This document shows positions 40,672 through 49,305 of a DNA stretch of 64,000 bases, one piece after another. Origin of the DNA: Psychromarinibacter halotolerans (GTDB lineage: Bacteria; Pseudomonadota; Alphaproteobacteria; Rhodobacterales; Rhodobacteraceae); NCBI RefSeq assembly GCF_029168315.1, contig NZ_JARGYD010000004.1:310001-374000 (forward strand). The letters run 5' to 3'. Both the position numbers and the translations under genes were made by a program. Under the pieces are notes generated by a model that saw only the letters and a program-made list of their open reading frames with translations, searched no databases and had not been told where the DNA came from. The first letter of the stretch is position 1; each line of letters begins with the position of its first letter.

Positions 40672-41385
40672 GTGGACTATGTCGAGGCGCGCGAGGAGAT
40701 CGTTGACAACTTTTACCGGGTAAGGCGGGCGCTGGGCGTCTTGGGTCTGCTGTTGCCCGTCATACTGTTGATCCTCGGGATCGCCTTTGACGAGGCAGAG
40801 CCGTCGATCAGCGATTATTACCACACGCTCAGCCGGGATGTGTTCGTCGGCATCCTGACGGCGATCGGGGTTTTCCTGATCTGCTACACGGGGTTCCGAC
40901 GCGACGATACCGAGCGTTTCTCGGACGATCTGGTCACCACGCTGGCGGGGGTCGCGGCGCTGGCGGCGGCGTTCATTCCGAACCGGGGAACGCTGAATAC
41001 CTCGCTGGAGCCACAGGCGCTGACCCAGCATCTGTTCGGTGTCGTCCTATGCGACGCGGCCCACCATCTTGCGGCCTTGGTATTCCTGCTAAGCATGGCC
41101 TACCTGTGCTATTTCAAGTTCGCCCGCACCGCCAATCCGGGCAGGCGCGCCGTCTACGTCGCCTGCGCGTGGCTGATCCTTGCGGCCACGGTGGCGACCA
41201 TCGTCGCTGCCGGTCTTCGCAAGATCGGCACGCCCGAGCAGTCCGCCTTCGTGATCGAACACCAGCTGGTGTTCTGGTTCGAGGCCGTGGGCGTCTGGGC
41301 CTTCTCGCTCAGCTGGCTGGTGAAGGGACGCGCGGACCGCGCGATCATCCGCACCGCGCGCGAGGCTGTCGCCAAAGAGGGGTGA
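40672..41385 (+). CDS. Multi-pass membrane protein, unrecognised
   Basis: About 237 residues with six or so predicted TM helices. The conserved-looking segments are EAEPSISDYYHTLSRDVFVGILTAIGVFL and VLCDAAHHLAALVFLLSMAYLCYFKFA, reminiscent of DUF998-like membrane proteins that share an S-x-S-x-YYH motif. I propose GTG 40672 as the start; ATG 40633 is also in frame. No enzyme motif can be assigned. It is flanked by unrelated genes. Confidence 0.65.
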   Translation: MDYVEAREEIVDNFYRVRRALGVLGLLLPVILLILGIAFDEAEPSISDYYHTLSRDVFVGILTAIGVFLICYTGFRRDDTERFSDDLVTTLAGVAALAAAFIPNRGTLNTSLEPQALTQHLFGVVLCDAAHHLAALVFLLSMAYLCYFKFARTANPGRRAVYVACAWLILAATVATIVAAGLRKIGTPEQSAFVIEHQLVFWFEAVGVWAFSLSWLVKGRADRAIIRTAREAVAKEG

Positions 41386-41530
41386 CGCCAGCGCGCACAG
41401 GCGCATGACACCGGGGTAAGTGGCGCGTCTCCTGCGTCAGATCAGCCGATCCCGTGTGAAGACGCTTGCCCAAGCGCCCGCGATCGCTAGTATCTTGTCG
41501 GCGAAACCGCCAGATGAACGAGCACCTGCC

Positions 41531-41713
41531 ATGACCATCGAAGCGCCCGAAACGGAAACCGTCCACACCACCCGCGTTGCCTGTGATGGCGGCGAAGGCG
41601 CGCTGGGCCATCCCCGCGTGTGGTTGTCGATCTCGCCGGAAAAGGGCTGGGTCGAATGCGGCTATTGCGACAAGCGGTACGTCCTTGCCGAGGACGCGAA
41701 GGACGCGCACTAG
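41531..41713 (+). CDS. zf-CHCC zinc-finger protein (NDUFS6-like)
   Basis: 60-residue protein with the zf-CHCC pattern: VACDGG, GHPRVWLSI, WVECGYCDKRYVL, giving Cys, His and two Cys zinc ligands. This is the fold of the mitochondrial complex I subunit NDUFS6, and an alphaproteobacterial homologue is a known supernumerary complex I subunit (Paracoccus). ATG 41531 gives the family length. It lies 8.5 kb upstream of nuoA. Confidence 0.85.
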   Translation: MTIEAPETETVHTTRVACDGGEGALGHPRVWLSISPEKGWVECGYCDKRYVLAEDAKDAH

Positions 41714-41827
41714 CGGTCTGTTGCGGCGGCGGTGTCTTCCGCAAGCTCCTGTTATAAAAATCCTTTCCTAAAAATGCGGTAGAATGCCCCGCGCGCGGCG
41801 GGACATTCGGTTTTCATCCGCGTCCGG

Positions 41828-42091
41828 TCATCCGGTGCGGTTGTCGGGCTGGGCGCGCACCGAACGGCGGCCCCGGTCCGAGATCCGGTAGGGCCCGGAG
41901 TTGCGCGACTCGATCAGCCGCTTTCGCTTCAGTTTCCTGACGATCTCCAGATTGCAGTCCGAAAGAACCGAGCCGTCATGCGTAAAGCAGTCGACATCGG
42001 TCAGGCGACCGTTGGAGGCGCGTTCGAAGCGGATCAATCCGCCCTGAGCCAGCACGTGCAGCACGCGCTGTTCGATTTTAGAGATATTCAT
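41828..42091 (-). CDS. YjhX family protein
   Basis: 87-residue protein with the YjhX/DUF2084 signature MNISKIEQRVLHVLAQGGLIRFER, a central CFTHDGSVLSDCNLEIVRKLK, and a basic C-terminus (GPYRISDRGRRSVRAQ). E. coli YjhX has been described as a toxin with a neighbouring antitoxin YjhQ, but no acetyltransferase-like partner is visible nearby. Start 42091 is fixed by the conserved N-terminus. Confidence 0.85.
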   Translation of the reverse strand: MNISKIEQRVLHVLAQGGLIRFERASNGRLTDVDCFTHDGSVLSDCNLEIVRKLKRKRLIESRNSGPYRISDRGRRSVRAQPDNRTG

Positions 42092-42363
42092 AGGTTGGCC
42101 TGTGCGTGAACCATGCAGATACGGGGCGCCGACGACCTGCGGCCGCGCCCCCGTGTGCGTGATCCCCTTGCCGTGTGCGGCAGGGATCAGTGGTTCGTGA
42201 CAAGCTCCAACATCTACAATTCCTCGTAAGGATGTGACCGGCACCTAGGGGGGCGGTGTCCCCTGCGTCAAGGGTGTGCGGCATTTCGTGACGCCGCGGC
42301 GCGAACACTGTGTCTGCGGGATCGTTACTTCGCATATGTCCGCCCAAGGTTTAGGGTTGGATC

Positions 42364-43044
42364 ATGACACGAGTCCCGGACATAGCGGGTCGTCCCATGG
42401 CCGACGACTGCCCGGTCTATTCGCGTCCCGAGTTGATCAGCGATGCGGTGGTGCATATCGCGGCGCTGGTGCTGGCGATGGGCGCGGTGCCGGTGCTGAT
42501 CACGCTGACCGCCGTGTGGCACGGCGCGGCGCCTAGTGTGCTGGGCGTTTCGCTGTACGGCGCGACGCTGATCGTGATGTTGGGCGCTTCGCTGGCCTAT
42601 AACCATATCCCGAGGCCGGACTGGAAACGCTTGCTGCTCAAGCTGGACCAGTCGGCGATCTACATGAAGATCGCGGGCACCTATACGCCGTTTTCGCTGA
42701 TGAGCGGCGCGGGCCGGGGTCTGCTTGCGGCGATCTGGGCGGTGGCGGTCATCGCCTCGGTCTGCAATTTCGTGCTGCCGCGCCGCCCGGCGCTGCTGGG
42801 CATCGGCATCTGCCTTGCGATGGGCTGGGCGGTGGTCGTGGGCGGGCAGGACCTGATCGCGGAACTGCCGACCTCGGTCATCGTGCTGATGGTGGTCGGC
42901 GGGGCGCTGTATTCACTGGGCACCTTCTTCCTGATGTGGGACCGGCTGCGGTTTCATAACACGATCTGGCACGTCTTCGTCGTCGCCGCGTCGGTTGTGT
43001 TCTTCGTCGCGATCTTCATGCACTCGGCGCATAGCGCCATCTGA
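42364..43044 (+). CDS. Hemolysin III (PAQR/YqfA) family membrane protein
   Basis: 226-residue seven-TM protein of the hemolysin III/PAQR family. Key segments are LISDAVVHIAALVLAMGA, AYNHIPRPDWKRLLLKLDQSAIYMKIAGTYTPFSL, and a C-terminal HNTIWHVFVVAASVVFFVAIFMH, with the ion-coordinating His and Asp residues of the family. The start may be 42364 or the ATG at 42397. Role in membrane homeostasis is presumed. Confidence 0.9.
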   Translation: MTRVPDIAGRPMADDCPVYSRPELISDAVVHIAALVLAMGAVPVLITLTAVWHGAAPSVLGVSLYGATLIVMLGASLAYNHIPRPDWKRLLLKLDQSAIYMKIAGTYTPFSLMSGAGRGLLAAIWAVAVIASVCNFVLPRRPALLGIGICLAMGWAVVVGGQDLIAELPTSVIVLMVVGGALYSLGTFFLMWDRLRFHNTIWHVFVVAASVVFFVAIFMHSAHSAI

Positions 43045-43091
43045 CCGGCGCCCGATTGACGCCGACTGGGGCGCGCCGCAATGTGCGCCGC

Positions 43092-44303
43092 ATGGACGAG
43101 AGATTCACGGGCAGCTTCACCCAGCAGGAACCGATCCCCGACGACGGCATCGCGGCGGCGGTCGAGGTCATGCGTCACGGGCGGTTGCACCGCTATAACC
43201 TTGCCGGCGACGAAAAGGGCGAGGCCGCCCTGCTGGAACAGGACTTTGCCGCCTTCACAGGCGCGAAGTACTGCCTTGCCGTCACCTCGGGCGGTTACGC
43301 GATGGCCTGCGCCTTGCGGGCGGTTGGCGTCGCGCCGGGCGACAAGGTGCTGTCGAACGCCTTCACGCTGGCCCCGGTGCCGGGGGCGATCGCCAATGTG
43401 GGTGCGGTGCCGGTCTTCGTCGAGGTGACCGAGGGGCTGGTTCTGGACCTTGATGACCTGCGGGCGAAGATCGCCGAAAGCGGCGCGCGTTACCTGCTGC
43501 TCAGCCACATGCGGGGCCATATCTGCGACATGGACGCGCTGATGGCGATCTGCGACGGCGCTGGGGTCACCGTGATCGAGGATTGTGCCCACACGATGGG
43601 CGCGGCGTGGGACGGGGTGCCGTCGGGGCGCCACGGCAAGGCCGCGTGTTATTCGACGCAGACCTACAAGCACATGAATTCCGGCGAGGGTGGGTTTCTG
43701 ATCACCGACGACGCCGACGTCATGGCGCGGGCGGTGATGCTGTCGGGGTCCTACATGCTGTTCGGCCGCCACCTGGCCGCACCCGGACCCGAGGCGTTCG
43801 CCGATGCGCGGTACGAGACGCCGAACATGTCGGGGCGGATGGACAACCTAAGGGCGGCAATCCTGCGGTCGCAGCTGCCTCGGCTGGCTGAACAATGCGC
43901 CCGGTGGAACGAGCGTTATTTCGAAATCGAGAACGGACTGAGGGACACGCCGGGCCTGACGGTCATCGAACGTCCGGACCGTGAAACCCCGGTCGGATCA
44001 TCCATCCAGTTCCTGCTTCGGGACTGGTCCGCCGACGACGTTCTGGCGGTGGTTTCGCGGTGCGCCGAACGGGGGGTGGAACTGAAGTGGTTCGGCGCCG
44101 CCGAGCCGGTGGCCTTCACGTCGCGATATGACAGCTGGCGTTATGCGAAACCGCAACATCTGCCCGCGACGGACAGGGTTCTGGCAGGGCTCATGGATAT
44201 GCGGATTCCGCTGACCTTTTCGCGGGAAGACTGCGCGCTGATTGCCAGCATCATCCGGCAGGAAGTGACCCGTCAGTTCCAGTCGGTTTCGGCCGCCGTC
44301 TGA
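43092..44303 (+). CDS. DegT/DnrJ/EryC1/StrS-type aminotransferase
   Basis: 403-residue PLP-dependent sugar aminotransferase. It has AFTGAKYCLAVTSGGYAMACALRAVG near the N-terminus, the cofactor motif EDCAHTMGAAWDGVPSGRHGK, and the Schiff-base lysine in YSTQTYKHMNSGEGGF. Such enzymes transaminate nucleotide-linked keto sugars for glycans. ATG 43092 was preferred over 43056. It may serve the capsule/surface glycan system encoded elsewhere in this region. Confidence 0.88.
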   Translation: MDERFTGSFTQQEPIPDDGIAAAVEVMRHGRLHRYNLAGDEKGEAALLEQDFAAFTGAKYCLAVTSGGYAMACALRAVGVAPGDKVLSNAFTLAPVPGAIANVGAVPVFVEVTEGLVLDLDDLRAKIAESGARYLLLSHMRGHICDMDALMAICDGAGVTVIEDCAHTMGAAWDGVPSGRHGKAACYSTQTYKHMNSGEGGFLITDDADVMARAVMLSGSYMLFGRHLAAPGPEAFADARYETPNMSGRMDNLRAAILRSQLPRLAEQCARWNERYFEIENGLRDTPGLTVIERPDRETPVGSSIQFLLRDWSADDVLAVVSRCAERGVELKWFGAAEPVAFTSRYDSWRYAKPQHLPATDRVLAGLMDMRIPLTFSREDCALIASIIRQEVTRQFQSVSAAV

Positions 44304-44483
44304 CACGCGCTCCGGCGGAAAACCGCCAACTTTCAGCCTGTTGTCGAATCTTTTCCGAAACCTTTTCCGCGGTCGCCGGGTTGTTGGGGCAGCCGGGCGG
44401 ATGAGGTGTCCGCCCCCCGCTTCCCGATCAACGGCCATCGAGCCGAAGGGCGGCAGGGTAGTGAAAAACGAAGGAGAAGACTG

Positions 44484-45146
44484 ATGTTCAACAAGGCCAT
44501 TCTCGGCGTTTCCGCCACCGCGATGATGATCGCCACCGGTGCCTCTGCGCAAACGATGGCGACCGCCGCCACGGACCTGAACCTGCGTGCGGGTCCCGGC
44601 CCGAACTACGCGATCAACAACGTGATCGACGCCGAAGCCGACGTCACCGTTCTGGGCTGCCTTGAAGCGAGCAACTGGTGCGAGGTGTCCTACAACGGCG
44701 AGCAGGGCTGGGCCTATGGCGACTACCTTGCCACGCAACTGGACGGCGAGTACGTGGCCGTTTACCCGAACATGCAGGCCACCGAAACGACCGTCGTCAC
44801 CTATGACGAGACCGCCCGCGAAGAAGGTGCGCTGGCGCTGGGCTCGATCGGCGCCGGTGTGGGTGCCCTGGCCATCGGCGGCCCGGCTGCCATCGTTGGC
44901 GGTCTGATCGTCGGTGCGGCGACCGGCGCGACCCTGTCGCCGGAAGAAAAGACCGTGACCTACATCCAGCAGAACCCGGTGGAGCCGGTGTTCGTGAACG
45001 GCGAGGTCGTGATGGGCGCCACGGTGCCCGGCGAAGTCACCGCCTATCAGGTGCCGGACGCGGACTATGAGTACATCAACCTGAACGGCCGTTACGTGCT
45101 GGTGCAGCCGGACAGCCGCGAGATCGTGTATATCGCCGATTTCTGA
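44484..45146 (+). CDS. Exported SH3-domain protein
   Basis: 220-residue secreted protein. It has a signal peptide (MFNKAILGVSATAMMIATGASA) and an SH3b domain (ATDLNLRAGPGPNYAINNVIDAEADVTVLGCLEASNWCEVSYNGEQGWAYGDYL). A Gly/Ala-rich hydrophobic repeat (GSIGAGVGALAIGGPAAIVGGLIVGAATGA) follows, then a DUF1236-like tail (TAYQVPDADYEYINLNGRYVLVQP). Probably interacts with the cell wall. It ends at a strong terminator. Confidence 0.88.
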   Translation: MFNKAILGVSATAMMIATGASAQTMATAATDLNLRAGPGPNYAINNVIDAEADVTVLGCLEASNWCEVSYNGEQGWAYGDYLATQLDGEYVAVYPNMQATETTVVTYDETAREEGALALGSIGAGVGALAIGGPAAIVGGLIVGAATGATLSPEEKTVTYIQQNPVEPVFVNGEVVMGATVPGEVTAYQVPDADYEYINLNGRYVLVQPDSREIVYIADF

Positions 45147-45171
45147 TCGACGCGACACGCGCGACGGAAGG

Positions 45172-45198
45172 GCCCGGGCAGCTTTGCCCGGGCTTTTT
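45172..45198 (+). terminator. Rho-independent terminator after SH3-domain gene
   Basis: GCCCGGGCA (45172-45180), a GCTT loop, TGCCCGGGC (45185-45193), then TTTTT (45194-45198). A textbook stem and T-run, 26 bp beyond the stop codon. Confidence 0.9.
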
Positions 45199-45218
45199 CG
45201 GTTTGAGGGGGACGGTGT

Positions 45219-45280
45219 GGGGGCTCTGCCCCCGTCGCTTCGCGACTCCCCCGAGGTATTTGGAAAGAGAAGAAGCAGGC
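45219..45280. repeat. REP-like GC element, inverted copy
   Basis: GGGGGCTCTGCCCCC, then a short CGCTTCGCG hairpin, then CTCCCCCGAGGTATTTGG and AAAGAGAAGAAGCAGGC. This is the reverse complement of the element at 34401-34466. It separates the SH3 gene terminator from the acyl-CoA dehydrogenase promoter region. Confidence 0.7.
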
Positions 45281-45391
45281 CCGGTGTCGACGCCGGGAAG
45301 GGAAGGGCGGCGGCAGGCAAGTCACGGCGGTGGACAGGCGCGCCGCCGCGTGGTGCAGTGCCGGACAGGCAGGCTTTTGGGAGGAATGGCC

Positions 45392-46549
45392 ATGTTCGAC
45401 GGGTCCATGCGCTTTGACCTTGGCGAGGACGTGAATGCGCTGCGCGAGGTGGTGCATCGCTGGGCGCAGGAGCGGGTAAAGCCGATGGCCGCGCAGATCG
45501 ACGCGGACAATGACTTTCCCGCCGCGCTATGGCGCGAGATGGGCGAGTTGGGCCTTCTGGGCATCACGGTGGACGAAGAGTTTGGCGGGGCCGGGATGGG
45601 TTATCTTGCCCACGTGGTCGCGGTGGAAGAAATCGCGCGGGCCTCGGCCTCGGTCGCTTTGTCCTACGGGGCGCATTCCAACCTGTGCGTGAACCAGATC
45701 CGGCTGAACGGCACGCAGGCGCAGAAGGAGGCCTATCTGCCGGGGCTGGTGTCGGGCGCGAAAGTCGGCGCGCTGGCGATGTCCGAGGCCGGGGCCGGGT
45801 CGGATGTCGTGTCGATGGCGCTGCGCGCAGACAAGCACAACGATCATTTCCGCCTGAACGGGACGAAGTACTGGATCACCAACGGCCCGGATGCGGACGT
45901 GCTGGTGGTGTATGCCAAAAGCGATCCGGACGCGGGCGCGAAGGGCATCACCGCTTTCCTTGTCGAGAAGGACATGGCCGGGTTTTCCACCAGCGCGCAT
46001 TTCGACAAGCTGGGGATGCGCGGGTCGAACACGGCCGAACTGGTGTTCGAGGATTGCGAGGTGCCGTTCGGGAACGTGCTGGGGCAGGAGGGCGAAGGGG
46101 TCAAGGTGCTGATGTCGGGGCTGGATTACGAGCGCGTCGTGTTGTCGGGCATCGGCACCGGCATCATGGCCGCATGCCTTGACGAGGTCATGCCCTACAT
46201 GCGCGAGCGCAAGCAGTTCGGTCGGCCCGTCGGAAGCTTTCAGCTGATGCAGGGGAAGATCGCCGACATGTACACCGCGATGAATTCGGCGCGGGCCTAT
46301 GTCTATGAAGTGGCGCGGGCCTGCGACCGTGGCGAGGCGACGCGGCAGGACGCGGCGGCCTGCGTGCTTTATGCTTCGGAAGAGGCGATGAAACAGGCGC
46401 ATCAGGCGGTGCAGGCGATGGGCGGCGCGGGGTTCCTGAACGACAGCCCGGTGTCGCGGATCTTCCGGGATGCCAAGCTGATGGAGATCGGCGCGGGAAC
46501 CAGCGAGATCCGCCGCATGTTGATCGGGCGCGAGCTGATGGCCATCTAA
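45392..46549 (+). CDS. ivd: Isovaleryl-CoA dehydrogenase-like acyl-CoA dehydrogenase
   Basis: 385-residue flavoenzyme of the acyl-CoA dehydrogenase family. It has LALM-type FAD-binding GALAMSEAGAGSDVVSM, WITNGPDADVLVVYAK, and the catalytic base Glu247 in GLDYERVVLSG, which is the isovaleryl-CoA-specific position and context. GGAGFLNDSPVSRIFRDAKLMEIGAGTSEI follows. It should oxidise isovaleryl-CoA in leucine breakdown. ATG 45392 lies 7 bp from GGGAGG; an ATG at 45386 is too close. No 3-methylcrotonyl-CoA carboxylase genes follow. Confidence 0.9.
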   Translation: MFDGSMRFDLGEDVNALREVVHRWAQERVKPMAAQIDADNDFPAALWREMGELGLLGITVDEEFGGAGMGYLAHVVAVEEIARASASVALSYGAHSNLCVNQIRLNGTQAQKEAYLPGLVSGAKVGALAMSEAGAGSDVVSMALRADKHNDHFRLNGTKYWITNGPDADVLVVYAKSDPDAGAKGITAFLVEKDMAGFSTSAHFDKLGMRGSNTAELVFEDCEVPFGNVLGQEGEGVKVLMSGLDYERVVLSGIGTGIMAACLDEVMPYMRERKQFGRPVGSFQLMQGKIADMYTAMNSARAYVYEVARACDRGEATRQDAAACVLYASEEAMKQAHQAVQAMGGAGFLNDSPVSRIFRDAKLMEIGAGTSEIRRMLIGRELMAI

Positions 46550-46600
46550 AGGGCAGACGCATGGAGGTGCGGCCATGATCGGTGAACAGAGGGCGGCAGC

Positions 46601-47416
46601 ATGACGGACCAGCGGAAACCGCCGGCGGGGCCGGGCGGCATCCCCGAGGCGGTGCGGCAGGCGATCGACGCGCAGCGCGAGTTTGAAAAGCGCCGGGCCA
46701 CCCGGCTGGGGCGCGGGGCCGAGCGGTTGACGGCGCCGGTCAGCGGCGTGATTGGCCGGATGATCCCGGCGGGAGTCGTGCGGCATGCGCTGCGGCAGGC
46801 GGATCGGGCGGCGGGCCTGACGATCCCGGGCGAGTTGAAACGGCACGACACCGACGACATCCTTGCCTGCGACCGCGCCGCGTTGCGGGTGCAGTCGTGG
46901 TCGCAGGGCGGCAGCGCTGCCACCGGCGGCGCCGCCGGGTGGTTCGGCGCGGCTGGCCTTGCGGTCGACGTGCCCGCCACCGTGGCGCTGTCAGCGCGCT
47001 GCGTGCGCGCGACCGGCGCCGCCTATGGGTTTTATGGCGACGACGAGGGAGAGCGGGCCTTCCGGCTGATGGTGCTGGAGGTCGCGACCTCTATGGCGAG
47101 CGAGAACCGCGAGCAGGCGGTGGACGGGTTGAACGCCTTGGCGCGCGAACTGTCCTCGCCCGAGGCGAAGATCCTGCTGGAGAAGGGTGGCAAGTGGGTG
47201 ACCGACAAGCTGATCGAGCGGGTCGCCCGGCAGCTTGGCCTGTCTTTGGCCGCCCGCAAGGCCGGGCAGATCGTTCCCATCGTCGGCGGCCTTGTCGCGG
47301 CGACGGTCAATGCCTCGTTCCAGGCCGATGTGGCGCGGGCCGCGCGGTATGCCTATCGGCAACGCTGGCTGATGGCGCGGCGGATGCTGCCGCCGCCCGA
47401 GTCGGCCTCGGCCTGA
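46601..47416 (+). CDS. EcsC family protein
   Basis: 271-residue protein with an EcsC domain: VPATVALSARCVRATGAAYGFYGDDEGERAFRLMVLEVA and LSLAARKAGQIVPIVGGLVAATVNASFQADVARAARYAYRQRWL. The sequence is Ala- and Arg-rich with amphipathic helices and is probably peripherally membrane-bound. Function is unclear. It follows the dehydrogenase gene by 51 bp in the same direction. Confidence 0.85.
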   Translation: MTDQRKPPAGPGGIPEAVRQAIDAQREFEKRRATRLGRGAERLTAPVSGVIGRMIPAGVVRHALRQADRAAGLTIPGELKRHDTDDILACDRAALRVQSWSQGGSAATGGAAGWFGAAGLAVDVPATVALSARCVRATGAAYGFYGDDEGERAFRLMVLEVATSMASENREQAVDGLNALARELSSPEAKILLEKGGKWVTDKLIERVARQLGLSLAARKAGQIVPIVGGLVAATVNASFQADVARAARYAYRQRWLMARRMLPPPESASA

Positions 47417-47514
47417 CACGGGTTGCCGTGGTGCGGATCGCGACGGCGGATCCCGCCTTGCACTCGATCGTCCTAAGGTAGAGGCTGGGGCCGAATGGGC
47501 CCCGGGAGGACGGA

Positions 47515-48222
47515 ATGAGCGGCGGCAAGGGACCTTCGGGTCCGGCAGGCAAGACGTGGGAACACAGCCGATACAAGGACTGGCGCCCCGACTACCGTAC
47601 CGCGCCGTCGCAGGCGTCTGGCGGTGGTGGCGGGCGCGGGTCGCGGCCGCCGCGGCGGCGTTCGGTCGTGGGCCGGTTGCTGCGGTTTGTCATCGCTGTG
47701 GCCGTGATCCTTGGGCTGGCTGGGCCGGGCGCGGATTTTGCCAACGGTCTTGCCAAGGCGCCCGAGGGCGGTTGCGCCGTGCGCGTGGTGCTTGATGCCG
47801 GTCGGCTGGTCACCGCCTGCCCGGATGGCGCGGCCTTGCCGGAAACGGTGGCGGGTTACGATGCGCCGTCGATGCTGGCGCCGGGCTGCTGGGCCGAGTT
47901 CAGCTCTGCTTTCGTTGCCAGTCTCGAGTTACGCAAGCTGTTGTTCGCGGCGGACGTGGTGGAGTTGCGGGGGCCGGGATCGGTGGTGCCGGTTGCCGAT
48001 GCGCCGCCGGAGGACGACGCCGCCGAAACCGATGAAGACTTGCCCGCAGATGTTGCCGATACGTCCGGCGAGGAGGCGCCCGAAGCCGCTGAGGCGGCGC
48101 CAGCACCCGAGCCCGTGCCTGCGGGACGCCTGCGCGTAGTGGCGGACGGCAACGACGTGGCATCCGCGATGCTGAGCGCTGGAATCGTGCAGCCCGTCGG
48201 CGAAGGAGCATGGTGCGAGTGA
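47515..48222 (+). CDS. Membrane-anchored protein with degenerate thermonuclease-like domain
   Basis: 235-residue protein. It has a disordered basic N-terminus and one TM (LLRFVIAVAVILGLAGPGADFA). A region resembling staphylococcal-nuclease homologues follows (CAVRVVLDAGRLVTACPDG, VAGYDAPSMLAPGCWAEFS), and then a ~60-residue acidic Ala/Glu/Pro stretch (APPEDDAAETDED onward). The C-terminal piece LRVVADGNDVASAMLSAGIVQPVGEGAWC is also nuclease-like. The usual catalytic Arg/Glu/Arg pattern (DxR.R, ...YGR) is missing, so it is probably inactive. It overlaps the nitronate monooxygenase gene by 13 bp. Confidence 0.65.
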   Translation: MSGGKGPSGPAGKTWEHSRYKDWRPDYRTAPSQASGGGGGRGSRPPRRRSVVGRLLRFVIAVAVILGLAGPGADFANGLAKAPEGGCAVRVVLDAGRLVTACPDGAALPETVAGYDAPSMLAPGCWAEFSSAFVASLELRKLLFAADVVELRGPGSVVPVADAPPEDDAAETDEDLPADVADTSGEEAPEAAEAAPAPEPVPAGRLRVVADGNDVASAMLSAGIVQPVGEGAWCE

Positions 48223-49199
48223 TCGAGACGCGACTGACCCGGCGGTTCGGCCTTGAAACGCCAATTGTGTTGGCCCCGATGGCGAAGGTCGCCGGGGGCA
48301 GGCTGGCCGCGGCGGTGGCTGGTGCCGGTGGCATGGGGCTGATCGGCGGGTCTTATTGCGACGCCGCGTGGATAGACGACCAGTTTGCCAAGGCGGGAAA
48401 CGCCACGGTTGGCTGCGGCTTCATCACGTGGGCCTTGTCGGATGCGCTGAAGACCGCGCCGGACCTGCTGGACCGGGTGCTGGACCGAAGCCCGACGGCG
48501 GTTTTCCTCAGCTTCGGGGATCCGATGCCCTTCGCGGACAAGATCCATGCGGCGGGTGTGCCGATGATCGTGCAGGTTCAGACGCTGCGCGATGCCCGGC
48601 GCGCCGCCGAGGCCGGGGCCGAGGTGATCGTGGCGCAGGGCGCCGAGGCGGGCGGTCACGGCGAGAAACGCGCGACCATGACGCTGGTTCCCGAGATTGC
48701 CGACTGGCTGGCGAAGAACGCGCCGGACACCCTGCTGTTGGCGGCGGGTGGTATTGCGGATGGACGCGGGCTTGCCGCCGCGCTGATGCTGGGCGCCGAC
48801 GGTGTGGTTGTGGGCTCGCGCCTGTGGGCCACGCGCGAGGCGCTGGTGCATCCGTCGATGCTGGCGGCGGCGGTGGAGGCCACGGGCGACGACACGATCC
48901 GCACGTCCGTGATGGACGTCGCGCGGCGGCTGCCGTGGCCGGGACGCTATTCCTGCCGGGTGCTGAAGAACCCGTTCACCGACCGCTGGCACGATGACCT
49001 GGACGGTCTTGTCGCCGCCGCGGACACGGTCGCGCCGCAGTGGGTCGCGGCGTGGGAGGCTGGCGACGTCTCTGTCGCCAATACCTTCGTGGGCGAGGCG
49101 ACGGGGATGATCGGTTCAGTCCAGCCTGCCGCCGACATCGTCGCGGCGATGACCCGCGAGGCTGAAACGCTGCTGGGCGGCGGTTGGCGGCGCGATTGA
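48210..49199 (+). CDS. Nitronate monooxygenase
   Basis: 329-residue FMN-dependent TIM-barrel enzyme of the NMO/2-nitropropane dioxygenase family. Key elements are PIVLAPMAKVAGGRLAAAVAGAGGMGLIGGSY, the segment GAEAGGHGEKR with the catalytic-region His, and AAGGIADGRGLAAALMLGADGVVVGSR (FMN phosphate binding). It likely detoxifies propionate-3-nitronate or related compounds. The start is at 48210 or an in-frame GTG slightly downstream. Confidence 0.9.
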   Translation: MVRVIETRLTRRFGLETPIVLAPMAKVAGGRLAAAVAGAGGMGLIGGSYCDAAWIDDQFAKAGNATVGCGFITWALSDALKTAPDLLDRVLDRSPTAVFLSFGDPMPFADKIHAAGVPMIVQVQTLRDARRAAEAGAEVIVAQGAEAGGHGEKRATMTLVPEIADWLAKNAPDTLLLAAGGIADGRGLAAALMLGADGVVVGSRLWATREALVHPSMLAAAVEATGDDTIRTSVMDVARRLPWPGRYSCRVLKNPFTDRWHDDLDGLVAAADTVAPQWVAAWEAGDVSVANTFVGEATGMIGSVQPAADIVAAMTREAETLLGGGWRRD

Positions 49200-49305
49200 C
49201 CCTTGCCTTGCGCCGCGTGCGCCACAATCTACCGAAGGGGTCGGCCCATCAGGGTGCGGCCGCCCGGCCTTGATAGATCCCGACTGATCCCGAAGGAGAG
49301 CACGG

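Noticed and set aside
41828..42091. YjhX as half of a toxin-antitoxin pair
   Set aside because: No YjhQ-like acetyltransferase or other small partner is adjacent, so a TA assignment is not supported.
45392..46549. A full leucine-degradation operon
   Set aside because: Only the acyl-CoA dehydrogenase is present; EcsC and other unrelated genes follow instead of carboxylase subunits.
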